Of a stretch of DNA of 64,000 nucleotides, positions 22,039 through 34,436 are shown in pieces (within the stretch, counting starts at the first letter, position 1; each line of letters starts with the position of its first letter). Below the pieces are notes generated by a model, which made no database searches, was not told the DNA's origin, and saw only the letters and a program-made list of their open reading frames with translations. Both the position numbers and the translations under genes were made by a program. The stretch comes from Thinopyrum elongatum (lineage: Eukaryota; Streptophyta; Magnoliopsida; Poales; Poaceae), in assembly GCA_011799875.1 (NCBI GenBank), contig CM022298.1, positions 261,199,757 to 261,263,756 of the forward strand, written 5' to 3'.

Positions 22039-23986
22039 ATGTCAGATGCCAGTGATAGCCAGAATATGTCAAAGGAGCAGAATGTTGATTTGAGTGCAGG
22101 TTCAAGTCCCGAGGGTAGTTTCTGTGAGGGAGAGAGAAGCTCTGCAGATTTGACAAAAGCGGCCACCAGGTCTAAGAAGAAGAAAACTTCTGATGATGAG
22201 GATGTAGATTTTGTTACAGGAGAGGCAACATCAAAGAAGAAGAAAGTTGTTCTTGCAAAAGAGTATGGTATAGCTGCCAGCTCCAAGCCATCTGCTAGCT
22301 CCAAGGAGAGGACTGTTGTGAGGAAGGTTCCTATCTCCAAGAAGGACAAGATCTCAGAGGAGGAGCCAACCAAGAAAAGGAGGGTGAGGAAGGAGTCAGT
22401 TCAAGTGACCTTCAAACGCACCTCCATGAGGAGAAATGACATGCCAGAGGAAGAGGAAGAGCCAGCTGCTAACCCACCTCCTACCAAGCAACATAAGCTC
22501 ATGGCAGATGCTATGAAGAGTGCAGCCCCCTCCAAGTCCAAGCCCAAGGCACCTACTTCCAAGGCAAGAGGGAAGACAAACAAAAACATCTCTGCTGCTG
22601 AAAAGGTCAAGGCCCCAGTTCCTGAAAGAGAAGAGGAAGAAGAGGATGCCCTACTGCTCACGAAGCGGAGACCCAGATTGCCACAGCATAATGATGCTCC
22701 TCCAGTTGCTGAGAACATGAAGGAGAGGAAAGACAAATGTATGAGGAAATGGAGAGAGGTAGACCCCTACTCCATCAGAAGGAGGACTGCAGTTGATTAT
22801 CGCTTCTACACCAAAGAGCAACAATATTTCTATGAGACAGTTTTGCTTGATAAGAAGCCCATTGTTAGTGTCATGAAGTGGCTGGACTGGAAGTACATTG
22901 ATCAGCATGAGGACAAGTTCCCCCACGTTCATGAGGATTTCAGGACTATTGGTATTGATGCATCATAGGGAAGAAGCTGACTACATGGAACGATGAAATG
23001 ATCATGCAATTCTACTCTACAGCTCACTTCTATCCCAATGGAAGAATATCCTGGATGACTGAAGGAGTGAGGTACCAGTCTAGTGTGCTTAAGTTGGCCA
23101 CATTGCTTGGTGTGCCCAAGGCTGATGAGAATGACATAGATGTATAGGCTAAGCTAAATATGGACCACAATTCCAGGGCCAACATGTACACTGAGGTACC
23201 TGAGAAGTACAAAGAATCTCACAAACTTCGCTCAGTCTATTTCTTGTTGGCAGGACTTGCTACCTCCAACGCTATTATGAGGCATACTTTGATGCCCAAG
23301 TTAGGTGATGAGAGGATGATTCGTGGTCACTCCATAAATATGCTGCATCATATTGATCAACATGAGAAGTTCAATGTCATGGATCTTATTGTGGAAACTA
23401 TCAAGAGGACAACTGCTGATCAGAAGAGGACTTGTGGATTTGCCCCTCATATTCAGGTTCTTATCAACTCCAAGGGTGCAAACAAGAACTTTCTATTAGA
23501 TCGAGAACATTTGCCACTTTGGATCCATCACATCCAACTTCAGTCGCAGCTCAAGCTAGTGCAGAGGTTGCAAGGGCTTCAGCACGCAGTGCCTTCTCAG
23601 CTCCATTGCTCAAGACCAAGACTGACGAGATGCAATATCTCATTCGAGCTACTCAAAGGATCGAGTGGAACTTGGCCAGCCTCGCGGAGAACCAGAAGAG
23701 TCTTGAGAGGATTGTAGAAGCTAAGTTTTATGATCTGGATGTCAAGGTGACAGAAGTGCAGTCCACAGTTAAGTGTCTCAAGAAGGAAGTGGATGAAGCC
23801 AAGGCACGAGCTTCCAGTGATGATGAGGACACCCATGGTGATGGCATTCCTACAACTACTCAGTTTAGGACTATGCCCAGATCAACTGTAGTTCCAGCAC
23901 CTTCCAGAGCCACAGTCTCTGCTCCAGCAGCTACACCTTCGGTTGCTCCCTCAGTCCCTCCCCCCCGGTCGTCTCCACTCCTCTAG
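22039..23986 (+). pseudogene. Retrotransposon ORF with basic N-terminus and C-terminal coiled coil, broken
   Basis: The first frame (ATG at 22039, 310 codons) is rich in Lys, Ser and Glu with clusters such as RSKKKKTS and SKKKKVVL. It then enters a more globular part (DYRFYTKEQQYFYETVLL, MKWLDWKYID). After a frame change near 22966 homologous sequence continues (WNDEMIMQFYSTAHFYPNG, WMTEG) to a TAG at 23145. It resumes at 23160 (RSVYFLLAGLATSNAIMRHTLMP) and shifts again near 23515 into a helical segment (residues from QRIEWNLASLAENQ to CLKKEVDEAK) with heptad-like leucines and a Pro/Ser/Ala tail. WMTEG-type ORFs are common in Triticeae retrotransposons, but their function is not established. 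The lysine clusters resemble nuclear localisation signals. Three lesions make it a pseudogene. Confidence 0.7.
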
Positions 23987-24616
23987 TTTAGCAGATATCG
24001 TCCGAAGCATTTGCAGATGCTCTCATCTCCACTCGAACATCGACGCAGACCGGTGCTCCAGGAGCTTCAGGAGATCAATCCTAGAGAAGTTTAGCTCTAT
24101 ACTTATTTGAACTTTTTGGTACTTGTTGCCAAAGGGGAGAATTTTGTATAGATCATAGGGCTTCGAGTGAGCGAGTGCTTTGCTTTTTCCCACTTGAATT
24201 GCTTTGAGTTTTTGCTACAATTTGGTTCGTGGTACTTTGAGATACTTTTGTGTGATGCTTGTATGAGACTACGTTATTGTGTGCTAGATCATATCGTATG
24301 GTAATGCTATGCTTGCTTGGATATTCATTTCATATGCTCTTATATGATCATTCACTTGTTTGCTTGGTGATGAGTGCTATTTTTTGCAATCTTATCATTT
24401 TGAGCGCTCCACCAAGATGTATGTGACATGGAAGAGTAACCCATGATCCTAATCGATTGTGCATTTGTATTGAAATGCAATTTTTTAATAATGTACAAAT
24501 TTAGGGGAGCTCTTTCTTATCACATACTTCTCAAAGAGACGATGTATTGCATTCATTATATCATTTGTCGAAGCTTTGATCTATATGTTGTCATCAATTA
24601 CCAAAAAGGGAGAGAT
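23987..24616 (+). other. 3' non-coding region and polypurine tract
   Basis: AT-rich, with no coding signal. It ends in TACCAAAAAGGGAGAGAT immediately before the LTR, which serves as the plus-strand primer (polypurine tract). A second purine-rich tract, GCCAAAGGGGAGAATT, lies at about 24128. Confidence 0.65.
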
Positions 24617-26085
24617 TGAAAGTGCAACTAATCCCCGAATGATTTTGGTAATTAATGATAGATTTCAGAAAGGATCAATGATTGGCATGGCATGGACTAA
24701 TGGATGTGGACCCCTAAAAATGTGAAGGGCAAGAATTGGCTACCCCAAGACTCTACATTTTTGGTTTAGTGATCCAAGATCACATTGAGTCCCTTAGGAA
24801 AGCCAATACTATTAAGAGGGGATGAGGTATTATTGATGAGCTTGTTGCTCAAAGTGCTCAGTGATATTGCTCCAAAAATCCTCAATCACTTTCCCACAAT
24901 CACATCTGTCCAAACCCTAATTCATCATTTCGGTCCCAGCGATTCAATTCATTCCGGACCCACCGAGATGATCATTCTACTGCCACAGCCAAAAACCTAA
25001 CATTTCGGTCTAACTGAATTGGTTCTTGGTCCCACCGAGAAGGCCTTTCCAAGTTTCTGTGATGAAGTCATTTCATTTTGGAATCACCAAGGCAAAATGA
25101 TCGGAATTACCGAGACGTGGCTCTGCCCTAGCCATTGCACTTTGGTCCCACCGAGATGGTATAATCAGTCTCACCGAAAACGCTAACAGTCAAGTCTTTT
25201 GCACTAGTCGGTCTCACCAAGATTTTCATATCGGTGCCACCGAGTTGGGTCAAAGATTTGTAACGGTTGGATTTTTGTGCTGCCTATTTATACCCCTACA
25301 CCACCACTTATTCTCAAGGAGAGCCATCAGAACGAAACACGACTTCCACCATTTATTTTCTGAGAGAGAACCACCTACTCATGTGTTGAGACCAAGAGAT
25401 TCTATTCCTACCATTTGAACCTTGATTTCTAGCTTCCTCAAGTTGCTTTCCACTCCAATACTTCTCCTACCCAAGCCAAATCTGTGTGAGAGAGATTGAG
25501 TGTTGAGGAGACTATCATTTGAAGCACAAGAGCAAGGAGTTCATCACCAACACAACATCTATTACCTTTTGGAGAGTGGTGTCTCCAAGATTGCTTAGGT
25601 GTCACTTGGGAGCATCCAAGATCATGTGGAGTTGAACCAAGGAGTTTCTAAGGGCAAGGAGATCACCTACTTCGTGAAGATCTACCCGAGTGAGACTAGT
25701 CCTTCGTGGACGGAAGCCATGGTGGAATAGACAAGGTTGCTTCTTCGTAGACCCTTCGTGGGTGGAGCCCTCCATGGACTCGAGCAACCGTTACCCTCCG
25801 TGAGTTGAAGTCTCCATCAACATGGATGTACGATAGCACCACCTGTCGGAACCACGCCAAAAATCATCATGTCTTCATTGCATTTGAAATCTCCAAACCC
25901 CTCCTTTACTTACATGTGCAATGTTTTACTTTCCGCTGCTATACTCTTAGAATTGCATGTGTAGGGTGATACTTGACTTGCTAGAATTGCTAAAATCTGT
26001 CTACAACTAAAATTGGGGAAATGTTAGGTTTTATTTGGTCAAGTAGTCTAATCACCCCTCCTCTAGACATACTTTCGATCCTACA
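24617..26085 (+). repeat. 3' LTR, 1469 bp, Maximus-related
   Basis: Starts TGAAAGTGCAACTAATCCCC after the polypurine tract and ends TTTCGATCCTACA. 24930-25250 carries several TCGGT...CACCGAG-type short repeats upstream of a TATA-like CTATTTATACCCC near 25287, followed by a transcript-leader-like segment. Sequence after 26085 switches abruptly to gypsy integrase coding sequence. Confidence 0.82.
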
Positions 26086-26385
26086 GGCTACCACCATTTG
26101 GGCGGGCAAATTGCATGGTCGTGGTCGATACATTCTCCAAGTATGCACGCTTCTTGGCCTTGACCCACCCGTATACGGCCCAACAAATTGCCCAATTGTA
26201 CATTGACCATGTTTACAGAATGCATGGCATGCCAGAAGCTTTGATCTCAGACAGGGATGTGGTTTTCACAAGCAAAGTTTGCAAGCAATATTCAAGCTGC
26301 AAGGTGTCGAACTGAAGATGAGCTCATCACACCACCCCCAAACCAACGACCAAAACGAAAGCATCAATCAGTGCCTGGAAACTTA
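26086..26385 (+). pseudogene. Ty3/gypsy integrase core fragment
   Basis: In frame from about 26100: GRANCMVVVDTFSKYARFLA, then HVYRMHGMPEALISDRDVVF and, after a small frameshift near 26292, FKLQGVELKMSS and NESINQCLETY. This covers the integrase catalytic core with the first Asp (VVD), the second (SDRD) and the Glu (NES). It is a different gypsy lineage from the element at 35532. It is cut on the left by the LTR ending at 26085 and on the right by the CACTA terminus at 26386. Confidence 0.8.
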
Positions 26386-26402
26386 CACTACTGCAGGATG
26401 GT

Positions 26403-27870
26403 TGATAACCCACAAGTATAGGGGATCGTTTGTAGCCTTTTTCGATAAATAAGAGAGCCGAACCCAACGAGGAGCTAAAGGTAGAATGAATATTCCCTCA
26501 AGTTCTATCGACCACCGATACAACTCTACGCACACTTAACATTTGCTTTACCTAGAACAAGAATAAAACTAGAAGCACTTTGTAGGAATAAAACTACGAG
26601 TAAAATGCAAGACAATAAAAGTAGATAGCTTTTGTCAATGAGAAAGTCATTTGCCGCTAGGTGATCGATAACTAAACCGGTGATCATTGTTGCAATTTTA
26701 TATGAGGGAGAGGCATGAGCTAACATACTTTCTCAACTTGGATCATATGCACTTATGATTGGAACTCTATCAAGCATCCGCAACTACTAAAAAGATCATT
26801 AAGGTTGTAAAACCCAACCATAGCATTAAGTATCAAGTCCTCTTTATCTCATACGCAATGACCCCCAAACTCGGGTCTGTGCTTCTGTCACTCACACCAC
26901 CCACCATAAGAGAACCATGAACATATTGCAACACCCAACATTGGGGATCCCTCCATTTGCGTGACACGAAGGGCACCGTAGGACAACACCAAAATAAAAT
27001 ATTCAACTCAAACCAATCATGATCATCTATCAACCCATAGGACAAAACGGATCTACTCAAACATCATAAGATAGCCATAGATCATTGGGAAATAATATAT
27101 AGCGTTGAGCACCATGTTTAAGTAGAGAGTACAGTAGGGAGAAGAGGTGTTAGACCGCTGCATAGAGGGGGAGAGAGTTGGTGTTGACGGCGGCGAAGTT
27201 GTTGGTGTAGATCACCGTCACGGTGATTGCCCCGACGGTGCTCCGGTGTCACCGGGAGAGAGGGGGAGAGAGCCCCCCTCCTTCTTCTTCTTCCTTGGCC
27301 TCCCCTCTAGATGGGAAGAGAGTTCCCCCTCTAGTCCATGGCCTCCATGGCGGCAGAGGGGCAGGAGCCCCTCCTAGATTGGATCTATCTCTGTGTTCTC
27401 TTTTGTTTCGCGTTCCTGTTTTCTGGCCCTTTACCGTTTCTTAAATTCCTGGAGATCCTTAACTCTGAATTGCGCTGAAATTTTTACACGATTTTTTCCA
27501 TAAATTATCTTTATTGCGCCCAAAGAAGGGTCCCAACCGACTTACGGGGAGGGCACAAGACACCTGGGCGCGCCAGGGGGTGCCCGGCGCGCCTTGGTGG
27601 GTTGTGGAGGCCGTGGGCCTCCGTTTGTGTTGATTCCACCTCCCAAAAATCACATATATTCCAAAATAATTCTCCGTAATTTTTTATCGCGTTTGGACTT
27701 CGTTTGATATGGATATTTTGCCAAACAAAAAAACATGCAACAAACAGGAACTAGCACTGGATCAATATGTTAGTCCAATAAATCATATAAAATATTGCCA
27801 GAAATATGTGAAAGTTGTATAATATTGTCATGAAACAATCAAAAATTATAGATACGACGGAGACGTATCA
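26403..27870 (-). repeat. 3' LTR of element B
   Basis: 1468 bp, TGATAACCCACAAG to GGAGACGTATCA on the plus strand. It differs from the other LTR by substitutions and by a shorter CTT microsatellite (near 27283). It contains a GC-rich GGCGCGCC pair at about 27567-27597. Confidence 0.93.
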
Positions 27871-30771
27871 GCATCCCCAAGCTTAATTCCTGCTCGTCCT
27901 TGAGTAGGTAAATGATAAAAAAGATAATTTTTGATGTGGAATGCTACCTAGCATAATCTTAATCATATATCTAATCATGGCATGAATATTAATACACGAG
28001 TGATTCAAAGCAATAGTCTATAATTTGACATAAAGATATTAATACTTAGGCATCCCAACAAACAATCATGTCTTTCAAAATATCAACGCTAAAAAAGCTA
28101 TCCCTACAAAATCATATAGTCTTGTCATGCTCTGTCTTCTCGAAACAAAGTATTTATCATGCACAACCCCGATGACAAGCCGAGCAATTGGTTCATACTT
28201 TTTAACGCGCTTCAGCTTTTTCAACCCTCACGCAATACATGAGCGCAAGCCAGGGATATAGCACTATGGGTGGAATAGAGTATGATGATAGGGGTAAATA
28301 TAGAGAAGACAAAAAAGTTAGAAAGTCTCACATCGACGCGGCTAACCAATGGGCTATGGAGATGCCCATCAATTTATATCTATGCGAGGAGTAGGGATTG
28401 CCATGCAACGAATGCACTAAGAGCTATAAGTGTATGAAAGCTCTATAATGAAAAATTCCCACTAGTATATGAAAGTGACAACATAGGAGACTCTCTATAT
28501 GAAAAACATGGTGCTACTTTGAAGCACAAGTGTGGAATTAGCATGCCCCTACTCTTCCTTCTTTCTTTAATTTTTTTTCTTTTTCTTTTTTTTCTTTCTT
28601 TTTTTTCTTTTTTTTTCTTTTGGTCCGGAGTCTCATCCCGACCTGTGGGGGAATCATAGTCTCCATCATCCATTCCTCACCGGGACAATGCTCTAATAAT
28701 GAAAATTGGTGATCATCACACTTCTATTTACTTACAACTCAATATTACAACTCGATAACTATATCAAAATATGACTCTATATGAATGCCTCTGGCAGTGT
28801 ACCAGGATGTGCAATGATTTAGCGTAACATGTATATAAAAAAATGATGAACGGTGGCTGAGCCACAACTACTATATCAGCTATATGATCATGCAAAGCAA
28901 TATGACAATGAATGCTCAAGTCATCAAAACGGAAGCGGTGGAAGTTGCATGGCAATATATCTTGGAATGGCTATGGAAAGGCCATAATAGGTAGGTATGA
29001 TGGTTGTTTTGAGGAAGATATAATAAGGCTTATGTGTGATAGAGCGTATCATATCACGGGGTTTGGATGCACCTGTGAAGTTTGCACCGACTCTCGAGGT
29101 GAGAAAGGGCAATGCACGGTACCGTAGAGGCTAGCAAATTACGGAAAGGTAAGAGTGCGTATAATCCATGCACTCACATTAGTCATAAAGAACTCATATA
29201 CTTATTGCAAAAGTTTATTAGCCCTCGAAGCAAAGTACTACTACGCATGCCCCTAGGGAGATAGATTGGTAGGAAAAGACCATCGCTCGTCCCCGACCGC
29301 CACTCATAAGGAAGATAATCAATAATAAATCATGCTCCAACTTCATAACATAACGAGAGACTATACATGCATGCTTCCAGAATCACAAACCTTACACCAA
29401 TATTCCTACTAACCACAACCGTTACTAGTACCTCCCACATATTATCATCTCTATATCGCAAAACTATTGCAAGGAATCAAACATATCATATTCAGTGATC
29501 CATAAGTTTTATGTAGGATTTTATGACTAACCATGCAAATGACCAATTCCTGTTGACTCTCTAAATAGATATAAGTGAAGCAAGAGAGTTTAATTCTTTC
29601 TACAAAAGACCATGCTCTAATAAATATAAGTGAAGCAAGAGAGCATTCTACATATAATGGTTTTCCATGTGAAGAGAAACAGGCAATCCAAACTTCAAAT
29701 AATATAAGTGAAGCACATGAAGCATTCTATAAAGCCATGCTCAAAAGATATAAGTGAAGTGCAATGAGCATTCTATAAATCAACCATGGACTATCTCATG
29801 CTAGCATGGTGCATAAAATAAAAATGAAAACTAAACACAAAAGACGCTCCAAGATTTACACATATCACATGAACGAAATGAAGACAAAAACATACCGATA
29901 CTTATTGAAGAAAGATGGGATGCCTTCCGGGGCATCCCCAAGCTTAGACGCTTGAGTCTCCTTGAATATTTACTTGGGGTGCCTTGGGCATCCCCAAGCT
30001 TGAACTCTTGCCTCTCCTCCTTCTCCTCATATCGAGACCTCAATCTTTGATCACTTCATCCACACAAAACTTAACAGAAAACTGGTGAGATCCGTTAGCA
30101 TAATAAAGCAAATCACTACTTTAAGTACTATTGAAAACCAATTCATATTTTGTTTTTGCATTATTCCTGCTGTATTATAACTTCTCCATGGCTTATACCA
30201 CCGATAAAATCGATATTTTCATCAAAACAAGCAAAACAATGCATCAAAAACAGAATCTGTCTTAAACAAGACAGTCTGTAGTAATATGAACTTTAACCAT
30301 ACTTCAAGTACTCCAAAATTCTGAAAAATTAGGACAAAATAAACAATTTGTATAGCAATACTTTGCAAATTGTTTCAGAAACTTTTGACGTTCCAGTTAA
30401 ATGTAAAATCACGCACTACAGCCAAAGTTTCTGTTTTTGCACCGCACATACCAACAAGCAATCTAATCATCCTAAAGGCAAATCTTGGCACATTATTTTT
30501 ATAATACAATGGATTTGTACAAGGAGATAATTATTTTTGTTGAAAAGTTTCTGTAATCAAGATTCACAAAGTTTCCACGAGCATGCACAAAGTTCAAGGA
30601 TATCCCCTACTTCCACAGTGCTCGTCTTTCTCACTTTCACTTTTCTTTTTGTGAAGTTTTAAGTTCCCCTCTATATTTTTTTAAACTTTATAAAAGAACT
30701 AAACAGAATGAAATGAATTCCTAAAACTTCCGGGTTGTCTCCCTGGCAGCGCTTTCTTTAAAGCCATTAAG
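27871..30771 (-). other. Non-coding internal region of element B
   Basis: No convincing ORF. It holds a polypyrimidine tract at 28558-28620 (purine-rich on the element's strand), four spaced copies of the phrase ATATAAGTGAAG (29570-29760), and the hairpin module at 29915-30002. Confidence 0.65.
29915..30002 (-). repeat. Hairpin module shared with element A
   Basis: GGGATGCC pairs with GGCATCCC around a short loop, then CTTGGGGTGC pairs with GCATCCCCAAG, with CATCCCCAAGCTT after each. The order and spacing match 3172-3262 and 3899-3987. Downstream similarity to element A continues for about 400 bp. Confidence 0.75.
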
Positions 30772-32079
30772 CTAGGCATAAAGTGCCCAAGTAATGGATC
30801 CACCCGGATCCCAAGGTATATCAAAGCCAATTTTAATTAACAATGATTTGGCATTTAGTAGTGAGCACAAAGCAACATATATCATGCAATGATGAAGTCT
30901 AACTCTCTTCATATGCATCGGCATGTCATAAAAGAACAATTCATGCACATCAAGTAAAGGCCAATACATAGCATAAACAGTTTCTTGCAATTTTATCATG
31001 TTGGAAACATAGAGAGGTGGAGATATAGTTCCTCTCTCATAATAATTGCAAGTAGGAGCAGCAAGCACTTGCATATTATATTCATCAAAATCATCATGTG
31101 CAACGGTAAAAGGCAACCCATCAATATAATCCTTAATAAGTGCCAACTTCTTTGATATAGTGTAGTTGGGAGAATTCAAAAAGATAATAGGACTATCATG
31201 TGTGGGTGCAATAGCAAAAATTTCATTCTTAGCATGAGGAACTATAGCAAGTTCATCTCCATAAGCATAATTCATATTGGCATCTTGGCCACAAGCATAG
31301 CAAGCATCAAGTTCATCAAAAAGGGATATTTCAAACGAATCCGAGGGATCATAGCAATTAGCATAGCATTCATCCTTCGGTAAGGACGAAGGGACATTAA
31401 ATAATGTTTGAGTTGAAGAGTTAATCTCATTAGAAGGTGGGCACAGGTAGCTAATCCATTCTTCCTCCGTTTGCTCTTCGCTCTCCTCATCATCTTTTTC
31501 ATCCAATGAGCTCACAGTTTCATCAATTTCTTCTTCCATAGACTCCTGCAAAATATTAGTCTCTTCTTGGACAGCGGAGAAGTCCTCAATATATGGTTTA
31601 ATATAAGCATTAGAAGAATAATTTTCGTAGCAATATTTAAGTATGGCAAAATTTTCAGATTTGTAAAGAGTAGCATAATACTTTTCAATCAAAGAAGCAA
31701 TTTCATAAGCACCCTTAAAAGCAATGAATTCTTCAATTTGTTTAATATCATAGTAATTATAAACACCCTTGGCATAAGAAGATAAAATTCCATTATCCTT
31801 AAACTCACATTGGAAGGGAAGGTGTTTTTTAGGATCTTCAGAACAAGTAAAGTCATGTATTTCGCATAAATTCAAAGCATAGCAATACAAACTATCAATA
31901 TGATGCCATAAAAGTTTCCCTTTTTGAGATAAGTGGTGTCTCACAAAATAAGCAAGCTCATTTAATGATTTTCCCTCAACTAAGCTAGTTGGGGTTTCAG
32001 CACGAGCACATAGGGATCGAAGATGATTCAAGTAGAAAGCTTCAGTAGTATGATAGATTTTGGGTGGTTCTTCAACCAT
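30772..32079 (-). CDS. Element B ORF, 436 residues, function unknown
   Basis: The frame is open up to the 5' LTR, but the first ATG within the internal region is at 32079, so that start is chosen. The N-terminal half is mixed helical (TEAFYLNHLRSLC, LNELAYFVRHHL). A strongly acidic linker follows around residues 190-225, then a low-complexity Tyr/Asn/Asp/Cys section and a C-terminal part with NYYERGT and MPMHMKRVRL, the same two motifs as in the ORF of element A. No zinc knuckle, protease, RT or integrase was found. The frame is uninterrupted. The position suggests a gag-like or accessory role; this is inference only. Confidence 0.6.
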   Translation of the reverse strand: MVEEPPKIYHTTEAFYLNHLRSLCARAETPTSLVEGKSLNELAYFVRHHLSQKGKLLWHHIDSLYCYALNLCEIHDFTCSEDPKKHLPFQCEFKDNGILSSYAKGVYNYYDIKQIEEFIAFKGAYEIASLIEKYYATLYKSENFAILKYCYENYSSNAYIKPYIEDFSAVQEETNILQESMEEEIDETVSSLDEKDDEESEEQTEEEWISYLCPPSNEINSSTQTLFNVPSSLPKDECYANCYDPSDSFEISLFDELDACYACGQDANMNYAYGDELAIVPHAKNEIFAIAPTHDSPIIFLNSPNYTISKKLALIKDYIDGLPFTVAHDDFDEYNMQVLAAPTCNYYERGTISPPLYVSNMIKLQETVYAMYWPLLDVHELFFYDMPMHMKRVRLHHCMIYVALCSLLNAKSLLIKIGFDIPWDPGGSITWALYA

Positions 32080-32220
32080 TGGTTTAGCAGGTACAACTAA
32101 TTTTTTTGGTATTTTGCGTTTCCTACCATAACTAGAGATAGAAAACAAGAGCACAAAATAAAAACTACTTAGTGATAAAGCAAACAAGCATACACGAGAA
32201 TATTCACCCCACACTATTGC

Positions 32221-32238
32221 TTCCCGGCAATGGCGCCA
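32221..32238 (-). promoter_or_regulatory. Primer binding site of element B
   Basis: Minus strand TGGCGCCATTGCCGGGAA, ten bases inside the 5' LTR. It differs from the site of element A by one base in the first 16. Confidence 0.8.
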
Positions 32239-32248
32239 GAAAAGGTCT

Positions 32249-33731
32249 TGATAACCCACAAGTATCGGGGATCGTTTGTAGCCTTTTTCGATAAATAAGA
32301 GTGTCAAACCCAATGAGGAGCTAAAGGTAGAACGAATATTACCTCAAGTTCTATCGACCACCGATACAACTCTACGCACACTTAACATTTGCTTTACCTA
32401 GAACAAGAATAAAACTAGGAGTACTTTGTAGGACTAAAACTACGAGTAAAATGCAAGACAATAAAAGTAGATAGCTTTTGTCAATGCGAAAGTCATTTGT
32501 CCCTAGGTGATCGATAACTAAATCGGTGATCATTGTTGCAATTTTATATGAGGGAGAGGCATGAGCTAACATACTTTCTCTACTTGGATCATATGCACTT
32601 ATGATTGGAACTCTAGCAAGCATCTGCAACTACTAAAGATCATTAAGGTCGTAAAACCCAACCATAACATTAAGTATCAAGTCCTCTTTATCCCATATGC
32701 AATGACCCCCAAACTTGGGGCTGTGCTTCTGTCACTCACGCCACCCACCATAAGAGAACCATGAACATATTGCAACACCCTACGGCGGGGATCCCTCCGT
32801 TTGCGCAACATGCAGGGCACTGTAGGACAGCACCAAAATAAAATATATAACTCAAACCAATCATCATCATCTATCAACCCACAGGACAAAACGGATCTAC
32901 TCAAACATCATAAGATAGCCATAGATCATTGGGAAATAATATATAGCATTGAGCACCATGCTTAAGTAGAGATTACAGCAGGGAGAAGAGGTGTTAGACT
33001 GCTGCATAGAGGGGAAGAGAGTTGGTGTTGATGGCGGCGAAGTTGTTGGTGTAGATCGCCGTCACGGTGATTGCCCCGGCGGCGCTCCGGCGCCACCGGG
33101 AGAGAGGGGGAGAGAGCCCCCCTTCTTCTTCTTCTTCTTCTTCTTCTTCCTTGGCCTCCCCCCTAGATGGGAGGAGAGTTCCCCCTCTGGTCCATGGCCT
33201 CCCTGGCAGCAGAGGGGCAGGAGCCCCTCCTAGATTGGATCTATCTCTCTGTTCTCTTCTGTTTCGCATTCCTGTTTTCTGGCCCTTCACCGTTTCTTAA
33301 ATTCCCGGAGATCCGTAACTCCGATTGCACTGAAATTGTTACACAATTTTTTTCCATAAAATATCTATCTTGCACCTGAAGAAGGGCCCCAACTGACTTA
33401 CGGGGTGGGCACAAGACACCTGGGCGCGCCAGGGGGTGCCCGGCGTGCCCTGGTGGGTTGTGGAGGCCGTGGGCCTCCGTTTGCATTGATTCCACCTCCC
33501 AAAAATCACATATATTCTAAAATAATTATCTGTAAATTTTTATCGTGTTTGGACTTCATGTGCTATGGATATTCTGTGAAACAAAAACATGCAACAAACA
33601 GGAACTGGCACTGGGCACTTGATCAATATGTTAGTCCAATAAATCATATAAAATATTGCCAAAAATATGTGAAAGTTGTATAATATTGGCATGAAACAAT
33701 CAAAAATTATAGATACGACGGAGACTTATCA
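32249..33731 (-). repeat. 5' LTR of element B
   Basis: 1483 bp. Bounded by TGATAACCC and GACTTATCA. The extra length relative to the 3' LTR comes partly from a longer (CTT)n run at about 33122-33150. Confidence 0.93.
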
Positions 33732-33736
33732 ATGGT

Positions 33737-34330
33737 CCAAATGTGACACATGAATCAGAGACCCTTCGACCAAACTATGTGCTGTGCATTAATCACAAAC
33801 AGTGTTGTAGTAAAGCTGTCAGCAATAATACAAACCATTTGCAATGGCGGAGACATCAAACACGATTCAGATTAGAGTTGCGTGCGTGATATGTGGCATA
33901 CAGTTGATCCATATGAACTGCTTGCGATGACCAGAACAATAGAAACAGTCAGCCAGATCAAGGTGTGTGTGGTATAAGGCATAAAGTTCAGTCAGATGAA
34001 CTGTTTTCGATTAGGCAACACAACAAAAATGGTTGACCAGATACAGGTGTGTGCGATAGACGGCATATAGTTCAGTTGGATGAACTGTTTGCGATGAGTG
34101 AAAACAAGAGAAATGGTTCAACTTAACAAGATGTGTGTGATCCGCGACAAACAGGTCCGTAATCAGAAATGTGTGTGAAGACCGATAATAACACGGACGA
34201 TTGCTACTAATAAGCCGTGTGTGTTGTGGGCAATCGCTTGCTGGTATACAATTGTCAGCGATTGATGAAATCATCACCGACGGGTTCCCTAGTTTACTCC
34301 GTGTGCGATGTGATTTGAGCTCTTTATAGA
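33737..34330 (-). repeat. Subterminal repeat block of exonuclease unit, copy 2
   Basis: On the minus strand it shows the same repeat core as 16590-17155 (AGTTCATC...GAACT, ATCGCACACA, GACCATTT), and it ends in GTGTCACATTTGGACC next to the CACTA terminus. Several diverged units are spaced 80-90 bp apart. Confidence 0.8.
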
Positions 34331-34436
34331 AGAACATCCAATTACATAAGTGACTATACAAAACATTCGCACACACCTCAATAAATAAGTACATGCATTC
34401 TAAACTAGGAGAAATGATCATCTAATCATCTATTTC

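Larger units (their letters stand above)
17156..26085 (+). mobile_element. Non-autonomous LTR element with Lys-rich ORF (Maximus-related LTR), 5' end unclear
   Basis: Components in order are a region with several TCGGTG...ACCGA-type motifs (17190-17540 and 21690-21910, split by a solo LTR), an ORF at 22039-23986, a non-coding stretch, a polypurine tract CAAAAAGGGAGAGA at 24602-24615, and an LTR at 24617-26085. No reverse transcriptase or integrase is present. The LTR start (TGAAAGTGCAA) and the tract resemble those of the Maximus-like Copia at 56951-61932. A matching 5' LTR could not be delimited, so the left boundary is approximate. Confidence 0.6.
26403..33731 (-). mobile_element. Non-autonomous LTR retrotransposon B, TSD ATGGT
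   Basis: LTRs at 26403-27870 and 32249-33731 are bounded by TG and CA and flanked by the perfect duplication ATGGT (26398-26402, 33732-33736). The TGGCGCC-type primer site inside the right LTR gives the minus orientation. A single long ORF occupies the gag position, and no pol is present. The layout is the same as in element A, and so are the internal hairpin module and the GCATCCCCAAGCTT phrase beside the 3' LTR. Confidence 0.93.

Noticed and set aside
28558..28620. Polypurine tract for plus-strand priming of element B
   Set aside because: It lies hundreds of bases inside the element, away from the 3' LTR boundary at 27870. The AAGCTTGGGGATGC tract at the boundary is the better candidate.
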